From: Rhizopus sp. PT2906
Lineage: Eukaryota > Mucoromycota > Mucoromycetes > Mucorales > Rhizopodaceae
Length of the DNA: 64,000 bases
NCBI GenBank assembly: GCA_025529335.1
Contig: JAMYHX010000031.1
Span: 105,992-169,991 of the forward strand
Direction: 5' to 3'
Below are positions 45,425-55,905 of this stretch, one piece after another; position 1 is the stretch's first letter; each line of letters starts with the position of its first letter. The notes under the pieces were generated by a model that did not search any database, was not told the origin of the DNA, and saw only the letters and a program-made list of their open reading frames with translations. The translations under genes and the position numbers were made by a program.

Positions 45425-47061
45425 TTAAGGGTGGAAATAAAATGCTAAACCAATAATGGCATAAGAGGACTAGCAAAACGTATTTAGTATATCTATGCGC
45501 ATGAATCTGCAGGATACTTACTAATAACAGGGCACCCTCTAACCAGTTTGATCTGCCATCCTGTATCAAATAGTTTACGATCAGCACACTGGTGAAAAGG
45601 ACAACGGTTTCAAAGTTTTCAAAGAATAAACTCATGGGTTGATCAATGACCCAACCAGTCAGCACAAGTACGGGTGTAACCAATAGACCAATTTGAAGTG
45701 AGGATGAAATAGCAATGCCAATGCAAAGGTTCATTTTGTCCTTGATAGCAAATGTGACTGAACTAACGTGCTCAGCAGCACTATCACACAAAAATATTCA
45801 ATTATCATTTTTGCTCTTTCTTTCAATGGCTATCACTTACTTTCCTACAATAGGCAATAAAATGATACCAACAAAGGTCTCATTGATTCCCCATTTCTCT
45901 ACTACGCCTTCAATACTGTATTATGGGTTAGAATAAACATAAAAACAAAATGATATAAATCACTTACGCTCCTACAAGATATTCTGCATGAATCGAAATG
46001 ATAGCAGCTATCACTAATAGCCTATATAATCAGTATTAGTATCAAATAAAAAAAAAGGGGGAGCATGGTTACAAAGCAACAGAGAAAACAAGAGTTGTCG
46101 TGGGAACTTCTTCTTCGTCTGCCTCATCCTCATACTAACCAGAGAAAATATAAAAAAGATAAATCATTTGTAAGCATAGTAAACCTAATTATACTGACCA
46201 AGTGAGTATGTGTCTTGAGCTACAAATACAAGATGCATATCAGTAACATATAGAACTTATTCCGCTGGAATTACCTGAAATAACAAGTACAAGACATAAA
46301 CAATCAATAAGACGATAGAAGTTCCATGACTTAAATCAAGGATTCCATGTGTAGGACTATCCTTTGGGATCGTAGCTGAAAATGCTGCGGGTACAAGTAA
46401 AGATAACGTTGTTAAAGAAAGAAGAGAACAAGACGTTTGGGCCGCTGTTTGATTAAAGGTTTGCTCGGAACGATTAAGACCACCCAGAAAGAAACAAAAG
46501 CCAAGAACCTTAAAAAAAAAAAAGAAATGTCAGTCAAGTGACACTCTTTGCCATGAAAATATATATATATATTACCAACAATATATTGGATAAGATCGAA
46601 CCCAAGATAGAAGCTGTAATCAAATACGTTAGTTTATGCCGATACTTGGTTTTCTTACCTTGTACAACTCGAATCAATCCTTCCTTTAGAGCGATGATGC
46701 CCAAAATTAATTCAACAGCGTTACCAAATGTAGCATTTAATAAGGCGCCAACGGTAGATCCAGATCTTAATGCAATTTCTTCCGTTGCTATTTTGATAAA
46801 TTAGCATATTAAAAAGGGTATTCTTTATCTCTTTAACTTACCAAATCCCAATAGTTTTGCCAAAGGGATAATAGCGATAAAGTTGAGAGTAAAGACAGTA
46901 GTGTCTGACGCGTGGATAAGGGTAGAAAAGATGATCGCGATAGGGACAAATATAAGAAAAAGATTGACATAGGAAGATGTCATGGTCACTTTAAAGGAAG
47001 TCCATGCAGTAAGAGGTTCATGTCGTCGTAATAATGGTTCCTCTTCGCTATAGTTTGCCAT
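45425..47061 (-). CDS. Vacuolar Ca2+/H+ antiporter (CAX/Vcx1 family)
   Basis: Exchanges cytosolic Ca2+ for vacuolar protons. About ten exons run from MANYSEEEPLLRRHEPLTAW (47061) to AFYFHP (45425). The two alpha repeats are clear: STVGALLNATFGNAVELILG (c-1) and ILLPIVGNAAEHVSSVTFA (c-2), the latter formed across a splice site. An acidic loop (YEDEADEEEVP) lies between the halves, as usual in CAX proteins. Eleven membrane segments are expected, not counted exactly. The last intron (ALLL|SSYAII) was inferred because read-through gives a non-family tail. Small exons around 46000-46280 were joined by frame. Yeast Vcx1 is the nearest named relative. Confidence 0.92.
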
Positions 47062-47351
47062 TTTATATAGAAAACAATAATATGAAGGAAAGAAAAAAAA
47101 CGAAAAAAAAACAACTTGTTTCAGAATTTTTATGTGTGTGTGTAATTTGTTTATAAAATACAAAGTCCAAGTTTCCATTATATTTAATTCATCCTCTCCT
47201 TTTTCCTTCTTCCTCTTTCTCTTTTTATTAAAAAAAAAATCCCCTTTAAGCTTGTCTCCTAATGGAAAATACATCGATTGTTTATGATACAGAAAAGAAG
47301 AATTTATACGTTCAATGTAATCATATTCCGTTGACTATTTCTTAAGCTGAC

Positions 47352-48346
47352 ATGTTCAAATTAGGCAAAAGGCTGAAATTGTGGGCAAATAGGAAAAAGA
47401 AGTCTCTTGGTTTATTTTTATGCTGTGCTCTTAAAAGAAATATTGACTCTAGAAATAAAAAAGATTATATTCAACAGCAAGAACAACAATCAAAAGAAGA
47501 TGATCAGGTGACAAATGAAGAAGAAGAAGTTATATCAGAAAAACTATCAAAGAGTGAAGATAATATTGTAAGTAAATACATTCATGCATTTTGCCACTCG
47601 AATGAAGTTGATAGTTTATGCAAATAGTGTTTATTGCAACCCGTTAGAAAAGAATATCATGGGAAAAAGTGCCTTGTGTTGGACCTTGACGAAACGCTTG
47701 TGCACAGTTCATTCAAAGTAAACCACGACATGTCTTTATTTCTTTCTCCTTCTTTATTAATTATTAAATAGACTGTATCTCAAGCAGATTTTATTGTACC
47801 AATCGAAATTGAAGGTCATAAACATAATGTATTTGTCCTCAAGAGACCAGGCGTAGATGAATTCATGAAACGTATGGGTGAACTGTATGAGATTGTCGTT
47901 TTTACTGCTAGCCTGTCCAAGGTATATATATATATATATCTATATATATTATAGGTTAATCTCAAGATTGTGTATTTATCTTGTATTTTCAGTATGCAGA
48001 TCCTGTACTAGATAGATTTGATTTACATAATGTCATTCAGCATCGTTTATTCCGTGAAGCATGTTGTGACTATAAAGAAGGCTTTGTTAAGGTAAGTCAT
48101 ATATAATAACTGACGAGTAATAAACACTGTATGTAGGATTTATCTAAACTGGGACGTGACCTTAAGCATGTTATTATCCTAGATAATACGCCAACAAGTT
48201 ATAGTCTTCATCCCTCTAATGCTATACCAGTTTCAACTTGGTTTAATGATCAACATGATTCCGAACTGATAGATTTAATTCCTTTTCTTGAAGATCTTGC
48301 CAAAGTCGAAAATGTAGCTGAAGTATTAAATGTATCTTTTATTTAA
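47352..48346 (+). CDS. SCP/Psr/Nem1-type protein phosphatase (HAD, DLDET)
   Basis: Five exons (47352-47567, 47628-47717, 47772-47921, 47993-48091, 48137-48346) give 254 residues. The catalytic motif CLVLDLDETLVHSSF has the DxDxT nucleophile; VFVLKRPGVDEFMKRMGELY, IVVFTASLSKYADPVLD, LFREACCDYKEGFVKDLS and VIILDNTPTSYSLHPSNAIP follow. This family dephosphorylates phosphoserine in proteins: RNA polymerase II CTD (SCP), stress response (Psr1/2) or lipin (Nem1). No transmembrane helix is obvious, but a basic N-terminus with a Cys pair (LGLFLCCALKR) could be lipid-modified, which favours the Psr type. Its 3' end overlaps the ARL2 coding sequence on the other strand. Confidence 0.93.
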
Positions 48347-49047
48347 TCTAGCATATATATCCTTGATGCCACATCATATACTACCCAATCCATCCCTTTT
48401 AATAAATTCTCTCCTGTTACTGCACTACAAGCAAGTATAGCCCAGTGGTGGGTTTTGATATCCTCTAGTCCAAGCACCTGAGTAGATGTCAGTAAGAAAA
48501 ATATATATATAAAGCATGTTGCCTTACATCTTTGATCTCTTTTTCGCTGAGTGCTCCCGCAATATCCTGTTTATTTGCAAATACAAGCAATGTGGCTCCT
48601 GCCAATTTTTCTTCCTGCAATAGCTGGAATAGCTCCTTTTTACAGTCATTTAATCTTAATCTATCCGCCGAATCTACTACCCATACAAGGGCGTCTGTTT
48701 GTTCAAAGTAGTTTCTCCAGTAGGATCGAATAGACTTTTGTCCACCAACGTCCCAAATGTTGAGTTTATAGCTTTTGTTTGTTTATTAATATTCTAGATT
48801 AACAATATATATATATATAACTTACTTTTCGTATTCAAGTGTCTTTATATTGAACCCAAGTGTAGGTGATATAGTATCAATAGGCTCTCCATTTATCCTT
48901 TTTAATATAGTCGTCTTTCCTGCATTATCTAACCCTCTTTTATAATCAATAACCATAGACTACAATTAAGTAAGTCATTTACAGCATCAGTATACGCATC
49001 TCTTTCTCATGTTGTCGATTCTTTTTTAAAATGGTTAATAAACCCAT
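48343..49047 (-). CDS. ARL2: ADP-ribosylation factor-like GTPase Arl2
   Basis: Arl2 (yeast Cin4) helps tubulin folding with cofactors D and E. Four exons (49047-48983, 48936-48826, 48771-48528, 48477-48343) give 184 residues, exactly the family length. Start MGLLTILKKNRQHEKEMRI; P-loop GLDNAGKTT; switch 1 DTISPTLGFNIKTLEY; WDVGGQKSIRSYWRNYFEQT; NKQD; CSAVTGENLL. Codon 24 (Leu of MLGLD) is split by intron 1. The short open frame starting at 48955 (MVIDYKRGLDN) is a false start inside that intron. It has Gly2, but Arl2 is not known to be myristoylated. The stop codon overlaps that of the phosphatase on the other strand. Confidence 0.96.
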
Positions 49048-49182
49048 TATTTACTGCAAAAGAACAGAAAGTCAAAACACAGAATGTTGCTGTATTTTTA
49101 TTAATTATTATTGACATTCTATAAATTCGACAGAGTTTTCTGGGTTTAAAACTGTTTCTTTCACTTTTTTTTTTTTTTTTTG

Positions 49183-51028
49183 ATGTCTCAATCACCATTA
49201 ATTAGACAAAGAGATGACCCAGATATATCAAACAGTGTCGATTCTGGCTTAATTCGATGTATATGCTCTTCTGCAGAAGATGATGGCTTTACTATACAAT
49301 GTGAGCAATGCCTTGTGTGGCAACATGCCTATTGTGTACAGATTACATCTACCAGCATTCCAGATCATTATCTTTGCGATCAGTGTAGTAGCAGCAGTAT
49401 AGGAAAGAAAAGACCTAAGCGGCCCAAGTTATCAAAAAGGATCACTATATCTAAAAAGAAACTCTCCAAGCTTGACTCAGAAGACGATCCTTCTTTCAAG
49501 AAAAAGAGACCAGTCAAGAGCAGGGTTATTTCTCGCTATGTTTATGCCATTTTTAATGAAGCTAGGGAAAGATGGAAGCAACATTGGAAGTATGATCATA
49601 ATAACCCATTCTTATATGACCTTGGCGCCTTTGTAACAATGGACATGGATACACTATTGACAAAGGGTGTCTTGATGAATGCACCAGTATCGAGTCAGGG
49701 ATTATTTGCGACCAGATCAGTACCTTCTGGCCAATATCTAATGGAAGTAACAGGAGATATCATGTTGAAATCAGAATACAAGTTTGATCCCTTGAATGAT
49801 TTTGTCATCCTGGGCACACCGCTGAGCCATATCATGTTCTTCCCATCCTTGGATCTGTGTATTGACACTAGACAGTTTGGAAACAAGGCTAGATATATAC
49901 GTCGATCTTGTCAACCGAATGCTGAACTGCGTAATATGGTATTGCCTCGTGAGGATAGTAAATCGGTTCATTTAGGTCTATTCTCTCGTCGTTTGATTGA
50001 AAAGGGACAAGAAGTGACCATTAGCTGGTCATGGCAACGAGGGCATGTAACATGGAAAGAGTATATGGACTGGCACCATAAATCAAGAAAAGAGGATAGG
50101 AACAAGGTCATTGATGAAGAAGAAGAAAGAAAGAAAAGGTCAACAATACAAATGATGTTGGAGAGATTCGAAAAGGAGTTTGGGGCATGCGCTTGCTTAA
50201 ATAAACGCAAATGTTTGATAGAACACCTTAAACGACAATGTACGCCAAAAAAGTCAGCAGATGCCAATCGCCGTCGCAGTAAGCCATCTATACTTTTATT
50301 AAAGCCTAAGCCAGTGATTGAAGAGAATATAAATGACGAATACGTCGATATTACATCTAATTCACCCACACTGCAGCCATCAAAGGGTCCACAGGAAGAG
50401 GAGGATGAACTATTGGATATTGATGGAGATATTGATATTATGGGCAACGATACATCTAATGAGTTACCACCCATGGATGAAAACCAGAACAGTGACAATG
50501 AAGACCTCTCTTCTTTGTCCTCATTATCCAGTCTATCTATTCTTGGAGAGGAGAAGGAAAACGAGCAACATACTAGCAAGAACGTACTAAACCCTCTATC
50601 TGCTCGAACCTATTCTTCCACACCATGCAAAGGAACAGCTGCACTACCAAGAAAGAAGCTTTGGGCTCGTGACTACCTTAACAAGCACCAAACTGAAAAT
50701 ATAACAGGTAAATAAGTGAGATTATACGAATAGCTTTTGTTAATACATGTAAAAAGATAAACAGGATATCAAAGATGAACCGAATACCCATGAAAATAAT
50801 AACCACAAGCCATTGAAGGAGAGTGAATGTGCTGTAAAAAGCGAAGATGATAATAGTAACAACGATATACCAAACCTTTCCTTTGAAAATGAAACAGTTC
50901 AAGAAGAAAAAGAAGAGGACCAGCCTGAGAAGCATTCTGACGGAATTAATATACCACAAATAGACACTCTTGAAGATGACAATGAACTTAGTGATGCATC
51001 TACTGTTTTATTAGAAGATGTATGTTAA
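49183..51028 (+). CDS. PHD-SET protein of the Set3/Set4 (MLL5-like) type
   Basis: Two exons (49183-50707, 50757-51028) give 598 residues. The N-terminal PHD finger reads CICSSAEDDGFTIQCEQC, VWQHAYC, HYLCDQC. A basic linker (RPKRPKLSKRITISKKKLSK) follows, then a SET domain: GLFATRSVPSGQYLMEVTGD, RYIRRSCQPNAELRN and KGQEVTISWSW. In active SET enzymes the corresponding motif is N-H-S-C; here it is R-R-S-C, so catalysis is probably lost, as assumed for yeast Set3, which works within a histone deacetylase complex. The C-terminus is acidic and disordered. The second exon was joined at the AG of 50755-50756 because the next AG gives a stop after four codons. Confidence 0.9.
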
Positions 51029-51990
51029 ACTCATTCAACACTGTAGCATACAAATAACATACAATTACATTCCACTGGCTCAATTTACGCTTTTGATCAA
51101 ACCATATCACGTTTTTTCGTAGCATCAGTATATTTCACTCAGTAAAAAAAAAAAAAAAAAACTGATTCACCATTACTTTGTTGAACCTTTGTGAGATAAT
51201 TATCTGATCTATGAACTGACCCTATCTGGAAATTGTACAGCACTAATATATTGTATATAATAAACTATTTAACTTTATTTTCTATTCATGCAATCTATAC
51301 TATGAAATGGCTGTAGTCCTACTACAGCTACTAGTTTTAAATATTGAATGATGCTCACTCCAATCGAGCTGCTAATCATCTTGTATATACTGTTTGACTG
51401 ACGCCACTAATATACATGATATTATATGAAAACCGCATTGATTATCAAAGACACTTAGTTTAATAGGCAATAACTCTTCCACGTGGTGCTATAATACTAC
51501 TAGATGCTTTTTAAAACCATCACTCTTCTCAGATGTACTTTGGAAAAAAAAAGTAAATGCTTTATTTGCAATGAAAGATATATATCCAAATGAGACAAGA
51601 AAGGACAATACTAGAGGCACTGCAAAGTGCTCTTTGAAAGGAAGCTGAAGGCTGTTCAAGTGAAATGTATTATATAATTTGATTTATACGTGAATGCTAC
51701 AACCCAAAGTGGCATATAATCCATAAAATGTGCCTTTACCATAGCTTTATTTGTGCCACACCACTCTTTATGGGTTTTATATCAGCAATCATAGCTTATA
51801 GTAATGCATTTAGATTATCTATACTCTGCTCATACTTTGTTATCTATTTTGCTTTTACAAAGTAATAAAATTGGATTTACATTGTAATTAGAACCTTTGG
51901 CCAAAGAAAATCTAAAAGAAAAGAATAAAAAGATCAACAACAATGCCCAAAAGGCTTTTAAAGGTACTGATCTGCTGCAGCGACATTCTT
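51029..51990. other. Gene-free stretch
   Basis: AT-rich, with an A18 run near 51145. Stops are frequent in all frames. No gene or relic recognised. Confidence 0.45.
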
Positions 51991-52516
51991 TAGGTCGGCC
52001 ATTGACCATCAGAACAAGGGACTAGGTACCCATAAAAGTCATCAGACCATCAATACCAGAGCAGCCTGCAAAGGCCCGCAGAAGCAGATGTACCATTGGA
52101 GTATGAATTAGCTGAGCCTTGTCAATTGTCAACTAGCTTATGTATCCCACTGCGCCAGTCAGACAGCAGGAAGCATCATCAACGATCTGCCACAGCTATG
52201 ATATCAGATAACTAGCTCCCAACTAGCTACTAACCCCCTGTAAAGATTCCAATCGAATGCCCATAACCCTCCTTTTGGCTGCCTGAAAGCCTCCAGTTGA
52301 GTGATGAAACGAACGATCGTTGTCAGTCCAGGACACGTATTGAGCATCATAAAAAGAGATTGCATAGAAATCCTTGAACACACAGTCATCACCTTACTGA
52401 GCAAGTTTATAAAAAAAAGACACTTACCTTGACCAAAGAGAACAACCAGAAGGAACCAAAAAAAGTGTAAAGAGAAAAGAAAGAAGGAAGAAAAAGGATG
52501 AAAGCAAATTTCTCTC
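51991..52516 (-). ncRNA. Unidentified transcription unit (spliced; coding status unclear)
   Basis: Read on the minus strand, a TATA box (52524-52517) is followed by a CT-rich leader with no ATG, a strong donor AAG|GTAAGTG at 52427 and AG acceptors at 52397 and about 52374. The following 150 bases are open in two frames (one starting MQSLFMMLNTCPGL, the other containing DFYAISFYDAQYVSWTD). Base composition is clearly richer in G+C than the flanks down to about 52000. TGATGA and CTGA boxes recur, but I could not fit a C/D snoRNA, nor RNase P, MRP, SRP, U1, U2 or U3 RNA. It may be a small unknown gene or a non-coding RNA. Confidence 0.3.
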
Positions 52517-52524
52517 TTTTTATA
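52517..52524 (-). promoter_or_regulatory. TATA box
   Basis: TATAAAAA on the minus strand, followed about 30 bases on by a pyrimidine-rich tract typical of fungal transcription starts. It is one of the clearest TATA boxes in the window and has no recognised gene behind it. Confidence 0.5.
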
Positions 52525-53118
52525 CCCTTTTCTTAGTTATGTGAAGTTATTGTTTTCAATAAATAAGGTTTACATTCACACTTTTGTTTATTTCTTAAGT
52601 GTTTCATGACTTTTCAAACTTTGGCCTATCTTTTTTATACGTTTTTATTTATTCAAATGTTGCATGTATTTATATATTAATGAAGCTATTCGCCTCAATT
52701 TTTATATAGTAAAAAGACTAAAGAGTAATAGATTTCATGCATTCTTTGTTTATACCATGCGTCCTTGGGCTTATTTCCTAGTCTTAGTTACACACTATGT
52801 GTGTTACTCTGCTAAATCCTTTTTTCTTCTTTGACTTTTTACTAGTAAAGACTAGATAAACACTATTTGTAGTAACTGTTATATGAAGTAATAATTTTGC
52901 ATAAAGAAATAAAGCAAGTTATGCATAAGTCAAAAGAACACCTTTTTCAAAAATGGTAATAACAAATGATAGGCGCGTTCCGAAGCCCTGTTAAGCCATT
53001 AAAAAATAGTAGTTTTATTTGAACAAGTCTAAATGTAGACATCAGGAGAAGATCAAGGTATACCCTATGCGCCCTCAAATCTACTTGTATAGCGGCCCTG
53101 AGTGGTTTCTGAATTAAA
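52525..53118. other. Gene-free stretch
   Basis: AT-rich sequence with no recognisable gene, RNA or repeat. Confidence 0.4.
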
Positions 53119-53488
53119 TTACAAATAGCCTTGACAAACTTTTGTTCTGTAGTTTGGAGGAGTATTACATTTTTTGGATTTTACCCATAAAAAAGGGTAG
53201 CTGGGGGAGGGGGTAATATTACTTGGTATTTGGCTAGAATAATCGCTGACGGGCATGTTGGACAGCAAGATCATTTTGATCTGGCTTGCGTTTACTGACT
53301 CTGACAATAATGGGTGCGTGCATTGATACAATATTGTCCAAAAGACGAGTGGTAGGCATAGGACGTTTTCGTAATTTCACCGCAGATGATTGAACAATCA
53401 TTTGTAACTTTGGAACAAGGGAAACATTACATACACCAGAAAATACACCAGAAGTTAGACTAATTCTACGGGCGCTGCCTCTATCCAC
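53119..53488 (-). pseudogene. Relic ORF entering a repeat-element end
   Basis: Minus-strand open reading begins within the repeat terminus (MDRGSARRISLTSGVFSGV) and continues with KLRKRPMPTTRLLDNIVSMH and APIIVRVSKRKPDQNDLA, then is broken near 53235 by a frame change. Composition is protein-like but no family is recognised. The equivalent frame at 14.5-14.87 kb begins MDRGGARIIGITSGVFSRV, so the shared start comes from the repeat end itself. Confidence 0.3.
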
Positions 53489-53775
53489 TACTTACGATGT
53501 ACTCCAACAAAGCTTTTGAATATGTTGCGTCAAACTAAACACAACTTTATAAAATCACCATCTTGGATTGCTTCTTTTCAAGAAGAAGAAGAGATAAAAA
53601 GAAATGTTGTCATTTCTTTATTTATTCCAATTTTACATTGTCAGTTTGATCACCAAAGACCACTTAGCTCACGTGTAATTATAATAAGTTCGTATTTTAC
53701 GTCAAAGGATATTCCATTGCCTTACGTGTATTGGAGAAGAAGTGCCTGTATACATACACTTTCCTTATTTATTCC
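53419..53775. mobile_element. Inverted-repeat element copy in the COG2 promoter
   Basis: The left terminus 53419-53480 (GGGAAACATTACATACACCA then a GAAAATACACCAGAAGTTAG block) and the interior (TCTTTTCAAGAAGAAGAAGA, ATAAAAAGAAATGTTGT, GATATTCCATTGCCTTACGT) match the copies at 14.8 and 21.8 kb. The right terminus is eroded near 53775. It ends about 75 bases before the COG2 ATG, so the COG2 promoter or 5' UTR lies partly in element sequence. Confidence 0.55.
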
Positions 53776-53848
53776 GATAAATAATCCTTCCTTTCATCAT
53801 GCAAATAATCCGTCTCGGAGTTCCTCTACTTTTTTCTTTTATTTATTG

Positions 53849-55841
53849 ATGTCTAGGCACAGAAAGAAACAAAGCATATTTAGTTTTAGTGATGATGAAG
53901 ATGATAATGAACAACAACAACAAATTACTATAAAGCCTTTACCAAATCATGTGGTTGAACGATCTGAATTAGTAGCTGATGACTTTGACCCTGACACGTT
54001 TCTGTCAAGCAAAAGACATTTAGGCTTGGAACGAATGAAAGTCGAGTTAAATGCTCATTTGAAACAACTAAAGTCAGAACTCGTTGAACTAATCAATAGA
54101 GATTATCAAGACTTTGTTAATCTTTCAATAAACTTGAGTGGAGTAGACAAAGATATAGAAGAATTAGCACAGCCTTTGAATACGATTGAGCATCAAGTGA
54201 AAGTGAGTTCTAATCTATATTCAATAGCATATACTCATAGTATTGTCATAAAGGAAGCGCAGGACCACTTCCAGAAAGTAATTGATTCTTTACAGGAACA
54301 ACTTCAATACCGAGCACAACTGAGGAATAAAAAGGTAAGAAAAAGAACGAGTTGCCTGTATTGATCATTAAATTGAACGATAGGCTACTCTAAAATTACT
54401 GTTAAACATACATGAATCAATTAGCAAAGTGGAATATTTACTAGATATTAACACAGAGATCGCAAAGGATAAATATAAACTAGAAAATCAACTTGCTGGA
54501 GATGATAGGTAACTAGGAGGGGAGCAAAGCAATGCAGGTTTCATGCTTAAAATATGAGAGTAGTTTAGGCAAACAGATTGAAAGAGCAGCTATAGAATAT
54601 AATCAAATGCAACATCTAGTTGGTAGAGGCAAAGACCTTGCTTTCATTAAAGAGAACAGCTGGAGAATCACGCGTATCAAAGACACACTAGAGCAGAAAC
54701 TGTCAAAGACATTACACACTGCTTTATTACAGGTTCGAGCCGGAGAACTAACGAGATCAACAAAGCAATCACTCGTTCAGTGTTTAAGAACATACGCCTT
54801 GATAGATCAAACTGAAGTAGCTGAAAAGATCATTAAGGAGCAATTTGTGAAATGGTACCTTGAGAAAATCATCCATTCTAAGATCTTACAGAACAACAAG
54901 GCATCAAAAGAAGACCCCCTGGCTGATATGTACAAAAAGATTCTTTTATTTGCCTCTAAAGATCTTCAACCTATTCTAGACATAACCCAAAAAACTTTGA
55001 AAGGATCCAATTATGAAGTATTAGTCAACTCGTTATGGGCAGAGATAACGGAAGAGATTAGTAAAAAATGTCGAGCAATATTTGCTCCTGGACAGATGAC
55101 AGTATTTCACAAGGTAAAGGAATTGACATGTAGATGAATGACATGTACTTATGAACTGTAGAACTATACAACCACGATATCATTTATTTCCAGCTTTGAA
55201 GGTTTATGCCAATCAAGGCGATCCATGGCTTATCTTCGTCATCATCCCACTTATATCGACTTTATGAAAAAATGGCAATTACCAGTCTATTTTCAACTAA
55301 AGTTACGTGAGATCGTAGCTCGTGTGGAAGATGTGCTGAATGATAATACACAATCCATGAATAAGGGTGAAGATACCAGACTAGAAGGAACAAGAGTTGT
55401 TATAAGCGCAATTCAAGAGTGTTGGTCTGATCAAGTTTATCTTTATGGCTTATCTCATCGTTTCTGGAAACTAACGCTTCAGTTAATTAAAAGATATACG
55501 CTATGGGTTACTGACATGCTTCAGGTATATATATATATATATTCATACAAGACTCATTTGATACTTTTTATTAAATGAATTGATCTAGACTGCAAACAGC
55601 AATGTGAAAACAATGTTATGTAGCGATGTACAATATGTAATAAAATCTATGCAAACCGACACAAGAAAGCTTATCTTGCTCAAGTTGCCTATAAATGTAC
55701 AAGAACAGCCTTTAATCAAAGGTAAAAACAAAAAAATCTTATCCTATCAACAAGGGTTTTCTAACTAATAACTTAGAGAGCTTGCAAGAAGCTTTGGATC
55801 AACTGAAGCTTGTTTTAAAAAATAACAGAGTTTATTTGTAA
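53849..55841 (+). CDS. COG2: Conserved oligomeric Golgi complex subunit 2
   Basis: Lobe A subunit of the COG tether, needed for retrograde traffic within the Golgi. Seven exons (53849-54202, 54254-54334, 54384-54508, 54561-55113, 55162-55524, 55589-55721, 55777-55841) give 557 residues. The N-terminal COG2 signature is strong: DDFDPDTFLSSKRHLGLERM, LKQLKSELVELINRDYQDFV and NLSINLSGVDKDIEELAQPL. The rest is helical, with SMAYLRHHPTYIDFMKKW and VISAIQECWSDQVYLYGLSH in the C-terminal half. The open frame extends upstream to 53516 but that part is repeat-element sequence; ATG 53849 was chosen. At exon 3-4 the AG at 54559-54560 is required; the earlier AG at 54533 gives a stop. Confidence 0.9.
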
Positions 55842-55905
55842 ATAAACATATTGATTCTAATGTAAACTTGATATTTATGCTCAGAAAGATGTGTAGTTGA
55901 AATGA

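Noticed and set aside
48937..48982. MVIDYKRGLDN as the ARL2 start
   Set aside because: Splicing this segment out as an intron gives the canonical N-terminus MGLLTILKK...MLGLDNAGK and the exact family length of 184.
49968..50579. 203-codon minus-strand ORF opposite the PHD-SET gene
   Set aside because: Ser-rich shadow of the acidic C-terminal region of the true gene.
51991..52430. C/D snoRNA or a known structural RNA
   Set aside because: TGATGA and CTGA boxes occur, but no terminal stem pairs and no hallmark of RNase P, MRP, SRP or spliceosomal RNAs was found.
53516..53848. N-terminal extension of COG2
   Set aside because: The sequence is repeat-element DNA shared with the 14.8-kb copy; the COG2 family starts after 53849.
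54532..54560. Acceptor at 54533 in COG2 (VSCLKYESS as exon)
   Set aside because: With the upstream exon in phase 2 it produces an immediate stop; the AG at 54560 keeps frame with a 52-base intron.
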